From Melioribacter sp051488685 (GTDB taxonomy: Bacteria; Bacteroidota; Ignavibacteria; Ignavibacteriales; Melioribacteraceae): a stretch of 64,000 nucleotides of DNA. The position numbers and the translations under genes were made by a program. Location of the stretch: assembly GCF_051488685.1 (NCBI RefSeq), contig NZ_JBPSEH010000001.1, positions 682,001 through 746,000 on the forward strand, read 5' to 3'. The notes beneath the pieces were generated by a model. The model was not told where the DNA came from. It made no database searches and saw only the letters and a list, made by a program, of their open reading frames with translations. This document shows, piece after piece, positions 27,190 to 35,663 of the stretch; position 1 is the first letter of the stretch, and every line of letters begins with the position of its first letter.

Positions 27190-28261
27190 AGAATTGCTTC
27201 AGAGAGGAAGATTTAGCGAGGCTACTAAATTTTGTAAAGAACTAATTTCTTCTAAATCGCTTAATCTCGACGACGAAATTCATTTTCAAAACGAACTTAA
27301 GAATATCTTCCAACTTTGGGAAAATTTTAAAACCAATTCCATCGGGGAAACATATTTACCTGTTGTCGACCTCAACTTGCAGAATGGCAGCCTCCTTAAA
27401 ATTAAATGCTCTTACGACAACTATAACGATATTATTGTAAATGAAGAATGGACGGAATTATTAATTCAAACTTTACCCGACTTTATCGAGCTCTATCTTA
27501 AACGAGAATTCCCTGAATTGCTAATTTTAGATTGGAACTTAAATTCATTAAAGTGTGGACTCAAAAAAAACTCCTCCTCACAAACTAAATACGAGATTGA
27601 CGGTCGTTCCTTTTTTTTGCCTCTCTTCTTTGCTGCTATCTCTCTTTTGACAGAGCAAAAGGTGCCCGAAAATTATTGTTTCACCGGAGATGTAGTAAAA
27701 GACAACAATAAATACCTGCTTAAAAAAGTTAGTGGTGTCGATCTAAAAAAAAGTGTAGTTGAAGAAGAATTGCCTGACACAAACAATTTCATTTATCCCG
27801 ATGATACAACGAGCGATTTATCAGAACTCGTTAAAAAAATTTTCGCCGAAAAAATAAAAAATATAGTCAACTCGCCTTTAATCAAAAGATATTTTTTGCT
27901 CGAAAAAAGAAATGCCACATCAAATTTTGGTCTACATAAATTAATATCTATCAAAACAAAACCGCGCGAAGCCTTAAAAATAGAAGACTTTCCTGCAATA
28001 GCTGAATTTTTACACCACAATATTGAGATTCTAAAAGATGAAGGGACGGGAGTAATTATCGATGGTCCAGCACCAATTGTAGTTTATTCCATGATTTCAA
28101 GTTTTACAGAAATATTTAACTCGCTGCCTAACTTTTTTGCTATTACCTATACCTCTGCCCCTGTTACTAATCCTGAATTTAAGCACAATGCTATTGTAAT
28201 TAAAACTTCTAAGGTTGGCGCTTCTAAATTGAAAGCCGGGCAAATTCTTCAGTACAATTAA
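27173..28261 (+). CDS. Lon-like (S16) serine peptidase fused to a C-terminal Csx3-like domain
   Basis: 362 residues. Residues about 100-225 follow the Lon proteolytic core: EIDGRSFFLPLFFAAISLL places the nucleophile at Ser146, CFTGDVV (169-175) matches the Lon TGE strand, and SGVDLKKSV places the dyad Lys at 192 or 193. No AAA domain is present. Residues about 288-360 resemble Csx3/Crn3 (GTGVIIDGPAPIVVY, FFAITYT, NAIVIKTS, LKAGQIL), a fold that binds cyclic tetra-adenylate. The H and DPRLG residues seen in nuclease-active Csx3 appear absent, so the domain may sense rather than degrade. Residues 1-60 are helical and unassigned. It is the last gene of the cassette, 370 bases before cmr1. Confidence 0.6.
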   Translation: MINKIEELLQRGRFSEATKFCKELISSKSLNLDDEIHFQNELKNIFQLWENFKTNSIGETYLPVVDLNLQNGSLLKIKCSYDNYNDIIVNEEWTELLIQTLPDFIELYLKREFPELLILDWNLNSLKCGLKKNSSSQTKYEIDGRSFFLPLFFAAISLLTEQKVPENYCFTGDVVKDNNKYLLKKVSGVDLKKSVVEEELPDTNNFIYPDDTTSDLSELVKKIFAEKIKNIVNSPLIKRYFLLEKRNATSNFGLHKLISIKTKPREALKIEDFPAIAEFLHHNIEILKDEGTGVIIDGPAPIVVYSMISSFTEIFNSLPNFFAITYTSAPVTNPEFKHNAIVIKTSKVGASKLKAGQILQYN

Positions 28262-28631
28262 TTTTTTCTCTCATTATAATCTACCATTCATTGTTGCCTT
28301 TGAAGATTATAAATTTTTTTTGAGCACAATTTTTATTTCCACTTTCATATTTGTTTTTCTATTTTTATATTGCAATTGATACTATTAAAGAGGGTTTATG
28401 GAAAAATTAAATTACTTCCCATTCAATTTAGCATCTTCAGACTATTCAAAAAAATATTTATTTATTTTAATCCTTCTAAAATATCCGTTAAAACTCCCAA
28501 CCCCGATTACCTGATAAATTAAAATCATGAAAAAAAAATTACGATTTTTATCAGGATACCATAATCTTATTTTTTGAAAATTTTCTTCTTCTGGACTCTT
28601 AATTAAATACAAATATAAACGAGGTATAAAA
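28262..28631. other. gap between the Lon-Csx3 gene and cmr1
   Basis: 370 AT-rich bases. A 38-codon frame (28398-28514) after AGAGGGTTT is possible but has no known match. A strong inverted repeat lies at 28510-28555. The cmr promoter is probably here; I cannot point to it. GAGG precedes the cmr1 ATG. Confidence 0.4.
28510..28555. repeat. inverted repeat upstream of cmr1
   Basis: CCTGATAAA (28510-28518) pairs with TTTATCAGG (28547-28555); inside it AAAATC pairs with GATTTT. The hairpin has no T run after it, so a terminator is less likely than a leader structure or operator. Confidence 0.45.
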
Positions 28632-29576
28632 ATGCCAATCGAAAAAACTTATGAGTGCGAAGTAGTTACGCCAATGTTTTTGGGAGGCGTTGACCCTACA
28701 AAAGTTGAATTACGGGCGCCTTCTGTTAAAGGGGCTTTGCGTTACTGGTGGAGAGCTTTGCACGGCAACTTGAATATTAAGGAACTTCACAGAAAAGAAG
28801 CAGAAATTTTTGGCAGCAGTCACACAGACTACCAATTAAAAAGCAAAATAAGCGTGCGTACAAAAACTATTAAACTTAAAAAGGATTGTAAGCCATTTAA
28901 AAGCGACAATCTAAACACTATAAAATATATGTCTTTTGGTAAATGGGAAACTGGAAATAATGGAGAATTTCATGAGTACTTTGATGTAGGCGGTAAATTT
29001 GAAATTATTATAAAATATGACGACCAACTTACTAAGGAACAGATCGATTCAGTAGAACAGGCTTTAGCTCTCGTTTTTATGGTAGGCGGACTCGGTTCAA
29101 AATCCCGAAATGGCTTCGGACGCTTTTCAATTACTAATTTAAATTATTCTATTGATAACGTTTTTGACTGGATTGGAGAAAGAAAAGAATATCCTCCCGC
29201 TGATTTTACTGCTTTTTCTGAAAAAACAGAAATATTTTGGTTAGATGACAACAACTCCTCTATAGACGCTCTAGTTAGTTTAGGTAATTCATATAAAGAT
29301 ATCAGAAAATTTTTAAATACTTCAGAGCGTAGTTATATTGGTAGTCCTTTTAAGAATTCAGCTTTCAATATTGAAAGACATGGCAAACCTCTTTTCTTAT
29401 CAGTTATAAAGAATCAGGATAATACTTATTCCGGATGCATCTTTCTTATTCCTTATAATTATTGCAGTGGTTATGAGGTAAAAGGTATATCGAAAGAAGA
29501 CTTACTAAAGAATTATAATGAAGCAATTAAAAGAATAATAAATTATATAGAATCCGCTGAAGGAGAAGAAGAATGA
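28632..29576 (+). CDS. cmr1: type III-B CRISPR RAMP protein Cmr1
   Basis: Cmr1 caps the target-facing (3' crRNA) end of the Cmr effector complex. The 314-residue protein starts with the diagnostic YECEVVTPMFLGGVDP, then RAPSVKGALRYWWRAL (RAMP motif, residues 32-47), and has GGLGSKSRNGFGRF near 155 as its glycine-rich loop. First gene of the cmr operon. Its TGA overlaps the ATG of cas10 by 4 bases. Confidence 0.93.
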   Translation: MPIEKTYECEVVTPMFLGGVDPTKVELRAPSVKGALRYWWRALHGNLNIKELHRKEAEIFGSSHTDYQLKSKISVRTKTIKLKKDCKPFKSDNLNTIKYMSFGKWETGNNGEFHEYFDVGGKFEIIIKYDDQLTKEQIDSVEQALALVFMVGGLGSKSRNGFGRFSITNLNYSIDNVFDWIGERKEYPPADFTAFSEKTEIFWLDDNNSSIDALVSLGNSYKDIRKFLNTSERSYIGSPFKNSAFNIERHGKPLFLSVIKNQDNTYSGCIFLIPYNYCSGYEVKGISKEDLLKNYNEAIKRIINYIESAEGEEE

Positions 29577-31273
29577 AAGATTTTCTTTTTGTACTTACAA
29601 TTTCTCCGGTTCAATCTTTTATTGCCCAGGCCAGAAAAACAAAGGATTTATACTCGGGCAGTAAAATAATATCGGACTTAGTTAAAACAGCTCTCGAGAA
29701 GTTTAACAAAGAGGATATTATCTTTCCCCACAAATCGAACGGAAGTTTGCCGAACCGGTTTGTAGCGCAAGTCAAAGCTTCGAATTCCGAAGAAATTCAA
29801 AAACTCGGAGAAGAAATTGAATCGGATATACGAAACAAATTTTCTAAAATATCAGAAGAAACGATTAATAATTACCTCAACAACAATTTACCGGAATCTT
29901 ACAAAAATCAAATTGATTCTTTTTTAGAAATTTACTGGACAGCTTATGAGTGCAAAGGGGATTTCCGCACCGATTATGAAAATGCAGAAAAATTATTAGC
30001 AACGCAAAAGAACTACCGCGGTTTTAATCAACTGGTTGAAACTGGAAGAAAATGCTCTGTCTGTGGTCAAAGAAATTTTATTGTAATTAACAACAACGAA
30101 TCAAAACTGCCGCCTGAAGTTTCTTTTGGTCTGAATCGAAATGAAGGGCTTTGCGCAGTTTGTTTTACCAAACGATTCTACCAGACAAAAAACTACCCAC
30201 CCACAGCCGAAATTGCTCTATACGACTCTCTGGAAAAAATTGAAAAGGATTTTTCGCATAACGGAATCGAAATACTTCAGAAGTATAAAGAAATCTTTAG
30301 AGAAAACTTCGACGAACAACTTTTATTCGAAGAAAATCTCGATGCTAATTACTTTTCGAAACAGGGTCTGAAAAGGTTTATTCCAAAGCTCGAAGAAATA
30401 AAAAATTCTTACGCAGAAATAAAAAAGGTTGCTGCAAAGCAAAATCTAAAATTCACTCCCTACTACTCTTTGGTTATGTTCGATGCCGATTGGATGGGCG
30501 ATTGGATTTCGGGCAAATTTATAAAAGACAATGTAAACCTAATTGAATTTCAAAAAAACTTGTCAGAGGCTCTCAATAAATTTTCACAAAAATCTCAGCT
30601 CGATAAACCCATCGGTGCCACTGTATATGCCGGAGGCGACGATTTTATGGGCTTCTTTAATTTGAATCACGTCTTTAAGAAACTCGTTGAATTGAAAAAA
30701 GAATTCGACACTCAAATTAATTCATCTATTGAGTCGTATTCAGAAAAAAAGATTACTTTTACAGCCGGTATCTTAATTTCTCATTACAAAACACCTCTAA
30801 ATGTTGTCATCGAAGAATGCCGCCGCCTCGAAAAAGAAGCCAAAGATATGTTCGACAACAAAAACGCCTTTGCCATTTCTGTTATAAAACATTCGGGCGA
30901 AATTAATAAAGCCTTCTTCCAGTGGTTCGATTCCGAAAATCAGTTCGTTATGAATTATATTGAGCAACTTACGTCCCTCTTATCCAGAAATCTTATCTCA
31001 AATTCTTTCATTAAGAATTTTGAATCTGAATTCTCGAGAATTAACCGCGAAAAACAGCTCGAAAACGACGCTTTATATCTTACAGAATTGAAACGACTTA
31101 TTAACAAATCGAAAACCGGAAGAACTAATAAAGAGCTTGCTGAGGAAGTCTACAAAAACGTCGAAGCTCTCTTTATGGCTTCCAGTAATGTCAATAATTT
31201 CATTTCAGCTCTGAATATTGCCGACTTTATTTCAAAATATATCAATGGGAGCAATAATGAAAATAAAAATTGA
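29573..31273 (+). CDS. cmr2: type III-B Cas10 (Cmr2), cyclic oligoadenylate synthase
   Basis: It is the large subunit of the Cmr complex and makes cyclic oligoadenylates from ATP when target RNA is bound. 566 residues, shorter than HD-bearing Cas10. It starts directly with TISPVQSFIAQARKTKDLY, so there is no N-terminal HD nuclease. A zinc knuckle (CSVCGQ at about 162, CAVCF at about 194) follows, then the palm domain with intact GGDD at about 353-356 (VYAGGDDFMGFF). Intact cyclase and missing HD point to signalling rather than DNA cutting as its output. Confidence 0.95.
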   Translation: MKDFLFVLTISPVQSFIAQARKTKDLYSGSKIISDLVKTALEKFNKEDIIFPHKSNGSLPNRFVAQVKASNSEEIQKLGEEIESDIRNKFSKISEETINNYLNNNLPESYKNQIDSFLEIYWTAYECKGDFRTDYENAEKLLATQKNYRGFNQLVETGRKCSVCGQRNFIVINNNESKLPPEVSFGLNRNEGLCAVCFTKRFYQTKNYPPTAEIALYDSLEKIEKDFSHNGIEILQKYKEIFRENFDEQLLFEENLDANYFSKQGLKRFIPKLEEIKNSYAEIKKVAAKQNLKFTPYYSLVMFDADWMGDWISGKFIKDNVNLIEFQKNLSEALNKFSQKSQLDKPIGATVYAGGDDFMGFFNLNHVFKKLVELKKEFDTQINSSIESYSEKKITFTAGILISHYKTPLNVVIEECRRLEKEAKDMFDNKNAFAISVIKHSGEINKAFFQWFDSENQFVMNYIEQLTSLLSRNLISNSFIKNFESEFSRINREKQLENDALYLTELKRLINKSKTGRTNKELAEEVYKNVEALFMASSNVNNFISALNIADFISKYINGSNNENKN

Positions 31274-32305
31274 CGCCATCGATACACTTTTCTTTAAAGA
31301 TGGAAAACCCTTTTCGATGGGCGAGGAATCGTGGGCTAATGGCATTTTTCCGCCTGCACCATCTGTATTTTATGGCAGTCTACGTACTTCCTATTTTTCA
31401 AAAAATCTGTCAGAATTCAAAAAAGTTAACACGCCCGAAGATCCAACTTTTAATCTCAAGATAAATAAAATTTCTTACTGGTCGGAAGACGAATTCTTCC
31501 CCGCTCCTGCCGACCTTGTTACCGATAATTCAAATAAAAACAATCCCGATTTATTTAAATTAACACTTAACGACAAGCCTAAATATGGAAATTTTCCTCT
31601 TCCAAAAATCCTGGAATACAAAGGAAATTTATCAAAAGTAGAAAGACCCGAAGAATACCATTTAATCAGCTCCTTTTCGATGAATAAATATCTTTCCGGC
31701 GACTTCGAAAAAATAACCTCCGTTAAATTAAACAAGTTTATTACAATTGAACCGAAGGTAGGTATTGGTCGTAGCAATACTACAAGATCCGCCGCCGAGA
31801 GCATGATCTATCGCGTTGGAATGAGACGCCTCGAAAATAAATCTTCTCTTTCATTTTTACTCGATTTCGAAGGTCTGAGCATTTCAGAGGAAGGGATTCT
31901 TAATTAGGCGGCGAAGGAAAAGCAGCTAAATATTCTCTCTTTAAGGACGACGAGAATTTAATTTCTAAACCCGTCCTATCCTCAAACATCGTAAAATTAT
32001 ATCTGCTTACACCGGCTATATTCGAAAACGGCAGTCTGCCGAATCTCGAAAAGCCCCTCTTCAAAAAATATAATATGAAACTCCTTACTGCTGCTGTTAG
32101 CGGTTATAAATCAATTGGCGGTTTCGACATCCAATCCAATCAACCCAAACCTATGTACCGCGCAGTAAAAGAAGGTTCTGTTTTCTATTTTTCCTTTGAA
32201 GGCGATTCGAATGATCTGCTTGATGATTTCTTCCTTGCTTCTATCTCCGATTTCAACTTAGACAAACAAGGCTTTGGCATAACATTAATCGGAAATTATA
32301 AATGA
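31257..32305 (+). pseudogene. cmr3: type III-B RAMP protein Cmr3, interrupted by a frameshift
   Basis: The first part (31257-31907) encodes KIDAIDTLFFKDGKPFSMGE and IFPPAPSVFYGSLR, typical of Cmr3, and reads into TAG at 31905. The sequence continues one frame back (codon TTA at 31904) with LGGEGKAAKYSLF, the conserved Cmr3 glycine segment, through KLLTAAVSGYKSIGGFDI to the TGA at 32303-32305. Together they make a full-length protein of about 349 residues. The site has no slippery heptamer, so a one-base deletion or a sequencing error is likeliest. The start at 31257 has GGGAG upstream and overlaps cas10 by 17 bases; the end overlaps the CARF gene by 4. Confidence 0.85.
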
Positions 32306-33465
32306 AAACTGTAATTACATCTGTCGGCACAAGTTTAATTTCTCAATTTCTCAAAGAAAAAAATGATTTCGTCGACTTTATTGACGATATGGAAAAACTA
32401 CGATACGACGAAAATTATATTAAAAACAACGAACGCAGAATTAACAATCTCAAAAGTAAGTTGAAAGATTTCCTTAATACCAACTCAGATTACTCTGCTG
32501 AAGTTTCTAGCACGCTGAAACTTAAAGAAAAAATAAACGAAGAAGTTTCGATATTACCAGTAACTACAGACACACTACTTTCAAATATCTGTGCCGATGT
32601 AATTTCGGACCATTTACTCAGTCGTTATAATATTTTTACCGACGAAAAAATATTAATTAAAGGGCTTCAGGTTTTTGACGAAAGAGTATTCATCAAAGAA
32701 GGAATTCCCAATCTCATTGACCGCCTCGATAAATACAGCGCTCAGCCGAACATCTACCTCAATTTTACTGGCGGCTACAAAGGCGTTATCCCTTATTTAA
32801 CTCTTTGGGCACAGGTTAATAACGTAAAGATGATTTATCTCTATGAGGAAAGCAATTCATTGCTTGAAATTCCTCAAGCTCCTATTGATATCAATTGGGG
32901 ACTTTTTGCCAAGTATTATAAATTACTTCTTCAACTCGAAGATGGATTGGAAATTTCTAAAGAAGAATTCTTCCGAAAGAATAATCTCTACAATTCAGAT
33001 TTTCCCGACGTTATCGAAGAATTAAACGAAGATAAATTCAGCTTTATTTCATTAAACAGCGTCGGCGTAATTTTTCTTAAAAAGTTCAATCGCTTTAACA
33101 TCTTCTTTCTGCCTGTAAATTCGAAATACTTTAACGAAGACCCAAACAAAAAATTGCAGTTAAACAGAGCAATTTCTGACCTTATTACAAAAATTGATGC
33201 TATCTCCGATAAGTTCGATACTTATCTGGATATAGACCTCAAACACGCAAGACTTAAAGATAACACTTATATCTTTAAGTACGCACATGGTAGTCTTCAA
33301 ATCAGAATTCATTACAAGTACCAGAATAACCGGCTTACTGTTTTCAATTATCTTTTTGTTCAATCTACAAGCGACGACCATGAATATTCAAAAATATTTA
33401 ACAATGAATACGAACAATTAAAAAACTCTGAATTAAGCTGTATACCATTACAAAAGGAGATATAA
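32302..33465 (+). CDS. CARF-domain cOA effector, probably with a RelE-like C-terminus
   Basis: 387 residues. The N-terminal 210 residues are a CARF domain of the APE2256/TIGR02619 type: TVITSVGTSLI at residues 3-13 and YLNFTGGYKGVIPYLTLWA near 154-172, which form the ring-ligand pocket. There is no HEPN RxxxxH and no clear PD-(D/E)XK motif. The last 80 residues (LKDNTYIFKYAHGSLQIRIH, then NNRLTVFNYLFVQST, then a helix) follow the strand pattern of RelE/HigB mRNA interferases. CARF-RelE fusions are known among type III accessory proteins. It probably cleaves mRNA on ribosomes when cOA is present. It lies inside the cmr operon between cmr3 and cmr4. Confidence 0.72.
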   Translation: MKTVITSVGTSLISQFLKEKNDFVDFIDDMEKLRYDENYIKNNERRINNLKSKLKDFLNTNSDYSAEVSSTLKLKEKINEEVSILPVTTDTLLSNICADVISDHLLSRYNIFTDEKILIKGLQVFDERVFIKEGIPNLIDRLDKYSAQPNIYLNFTGGYKGVIPYLTLWAQVNNVKMIYLYEESNSLLEIPQAPIDINWGLFAKYYKLLLQLEDGLEISKEEFFRKNNLYNSDFPDVIEELNEDKFSFISLNSVGVIFLKKFNRFNIFFLPVNSKYFNEDPNKKLQLNRAISDLITKIDAISDKFDTYLDIDLKHARLKDNTYIFKYAHGSLQIRIHYKYQNNRLTVFNYLFVQSTSDDHEYSKIFNNEYEQLKNSELSCIPLQKEI

Positions 33466-33468
33466 ACT

Positions 33469-34389
33469 ATGTACAACCAAAAAAAACTTTTCGTATTCCG
33501 TGCTATTACACCATTACATGTCGGAAGTGGCAGCGAACTTGGAATAATTGATCTTCCGATTCAAAGAGAAAAACATACGGATTTTCCAAAAGTCGAGGCC
33601 TCTTCGCTCAAAGGGAGTTTAAGAGAGGCATTCGAAAAAAAATTAGGCTACGATAATCTCGACGTTCATCTCGTTTTCGGCTACGACGAAGATTCCGACA
33701 GGAAAGGTGAAGTCAAAAATCAACTCAATCAATCAAATCCAGATGGTAGAAATACTGAATTTGCTGGTGCTGTTGCCTTTTCTGATGCACGCATTTTGCT
33801 TTTCCCCGTCAAATCCGCTAAAAACATTTTTGCGTATGTCACCTGTCCAAACGTCCTCGAAAAATTCAATAAAGAGAGAATTCTACTCGGTTATCCTTCC
33901 TTAGAACTTAATTTACTCGAAAATATTAAAAAGTATCCCGATTTCTGCATTGCCGGCTCAAATTCCCTCCTCGTCAATAAAAAAGTCCACTTAGACGAAT
34001 ATTCATTCACAGCCGAAATTAATGAACAATTTGCAAAAGAATTAGCCGAAGTGATCAACATACCCGAAGTTTCCGATCATCTCGTAATTGTTTCAAACGA
34101 AATTTTCAAGAATTTTACGCTATTTTCCACCGAAGTTATTACCAGAACAAAAATAAACAACGAAACCGGCACCGTTGAAGAAGGAGCTCTTTTTAACGAA
34201 GAATATTTGCCTGCAGAAACGATTATGTACTCGATGGTCTTTGCTTCCTCAATTTTCAATGAAATTAAAAATAACTTTACAGACGATAAGAGTGTTCTCG
34301 ATTTTATTACAGAAAACTTTCCTCCTTATTTTCAATTAGGCGGCAACGCCACACTCGGTAAAGGAATTGTCGAATCTAAACTATTATGA
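33469..34389 (+). CDS. cmr4: type III-B RAMP backbone protein Cmr4
   Basis: Cmr4 forms the repeated backbone on the crRNA and cuts target RNA at 6-base steps. The 306-residue protein begins LFVFRAITPLHVGSGSELG, then IIDLPIQREKHTDFPKVEAS with the catalytic loop Asp (about residue 25), then SSLKGSLREAFEKK. The C-terminal glycine-rich FQLGGNATLGKGIVE is typical. AAGGAG lies 9 bases before the ATG. Confidence 0.94.
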   Translation: MYNQKKLFVFRAITPLHVGSGSELGIIDLPIQREKHTDFPKVEASSLKGSLREAFEKKLGYDNLDVHLVFGYDEDSDRKGEVKNQLNQSNPDGRNTEFAGAVAFSDARILLFPVKSAKNIFAYVTCPNVLEKFNKERILLGYPSLELNLLENIKKYPDFCIAGSNSLLVNKKVHLDEYSFTAEINEQFAKELAEVINIPEVSDHLVIVSNEIFKNFTLFSTEVITRTKINNETGTVEEGALFNEEYLPAETIMYSMVFASSIFNEIKNNFTDDKSVLDFITENFPPYFQLGGNATLGKGIVESKLL

Positions 34390-34399
34390 GGTAATTACT

Positions 34400-34807
34400 A
34401 TGGAAACTACTATCATAACAAAAATTGAACAAGGACGAGCTGCTTTTGCATACAAATGCGCAAGCGATGTAGCCCAAGATCAAAAATTAAAAAAAGATGA
34501 AAAAAAAGAATACAAACAATATTCCAAAAAACTAATTACCATGATTAAAACAAACGGACTTGCTCCTACATTAGCTTTTATACTTTCTAAAAGTGGTACT
34601 TATGAAAAATTGGGTAATGATATTAGTGCGTGGCTAAAAAAATCAAATTTATTTTCTGACAAATTTGCCAATCTTCATACAACTGTAGACCTAATCAAAC
34701 ATTTAATTAACAATACTGGTTCTGTCGAATATAATCTCATTACAACAGAAGTTCTAAACTTTTTAGTTTGGCTCAAACGATTTAACGAGGGGTTAATCGA
34801 TGAATAA
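34400..34807 (+). CDS. cmr5: type III-B small subunit Cmr5
   Basis: The 135-residue all-helical protein is the small subunit that lines the target RNA path. It has KIEQGRAAFAYKCASDVA at the start and GLAPTLAFILSK in the middle, both typical of Cmr5. I use the ATG at 34400 (GAGG upstream) rather than an in-frame start at 34367 that lies inside cmr4. It overlaps cmr6 by 8 bases. Confidence 0.9.
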   Translation: METTIITKIEQGRAAFAYKCASDVAQDQKLKKDEKKEYKQYSKKLITMIKTNGLAPTLAFILSKSGTYEKLGNDISAWLKKSNLFSDKFANLHTTVDLIKHLINNTGSVEYNLITTEVLNFLVWLKRFNEGLIDE

Positions 34808-35657
34808 AAAAAATAATGAACCGAAAGAAATTCTCCTTCTTCCAGTAGATACAAGTAACAGTATTGACAAAAATTTATCTCAAATCGATAACTTTGCCCT
34901 AAAATACAACAAATTTATACTTGGGGACATCAATAACAAATATAAAATTGACCCTAAGAAAATTAATATTACTATAAACGAAAAAAGTTTAAAAAATTTG
35001 TTAGAAGAGATTAACCTTCAACAGATAAAATCTGCACAAGCTATATTTGGTCCCCAAAACGTAATAGAAAATAAAAAAGAATTATCCGACAAAATTATTG
35101 TTGGATTGGGCAACGAGTCTGTCTACGAAACTTCGATGACCTTGCACTATACGTACGGTTTTCCATATATTCCCGGCCAGTCGCTCAAAGGCGCCGTAAG
35201 AAGCCACGTCATTAATTATTATTTCCATAAAAAGGAAGAAGAGGCACTTACAACAAGTAAAACTTTCTGCCTGCTTTTTGGATGTCCTGAAAAAATTAAA
35301 GATCAAAAAACAGCTCTGGCAAAAGAATACAAAGGAAGCGTCGTCTTTTTCGATGCTTTCCCAATTTATATGGATGAATTGTGCTTAAAAAAAGACATTA
35401 TAAATCCTCATTACGGCGAATATTACGAAAAGAAAAAACCGCCGGCAGATTATTTAATGCCTGTTCCTGTCAGTTTTCTGGCTATTGAGAACACAATCTT
35501 TCAATTTATATTAGCCGCTAATAATAACGAATTAGTTCAATGGCAGGGCAAAGAGGTAAAATTACTCGATTTGGCGTGGAATCTTACAAACGAAGCTCTC
35601 ACAAAATCGGGTGTGGGTGCAAAAACTGCCGTTGGATATGGATATTTCAAGGAATAA
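34800..35657 (+). CDS. cmr6: type III-B RAMP protein Cmr6
   Basis: Cmr6 sits at the 3' end of the crRNA next to Cmr1. The 285-residue protein has YTYGFPYIPGQSLKGAVRSH (about residues 118-137), the conserved RAMP loop, and ends GVGAKTAVGYGYFKE, the glycine-rich motif. The first about 100 residues are variable and helical. GAGGGG lies before the ATG. Confidence 0.93.
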   Translation: MNKKNNEPKEILLLPVDTSNSIDKNLSQIDNFALKYNKFILGDINNKYKIDPKKINITINEKSLKNLLEEINLQQIKSAQAIFGPQNVIENKKELSDKIIVGLGNESVYETSMTLHYTYGFPYIPGQSLKGAVRSHVINYYFHKKEEEALTTSKTFCLLFGCPEKIKDQKTALAKEYKGSVVFFDAFPIYMDELCLKKDIINPHYGEYYEKKKPPADYLMPVPVSFLAIENTIFQFILAANNNELVQWQGKEVKLLDLAWNLTNEALTKSGVGAKTAVGYGYFKE

Positions 35658-35663
35658 TTTTCA

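Noticed and set aside
31895..31910. Programmed -1 frameshift in cmr3
   Set aside because: The site TTCTTAATTAG is not a slippery heptamer and I see no strong downstream hairpin; decay or sequence error is simpler.
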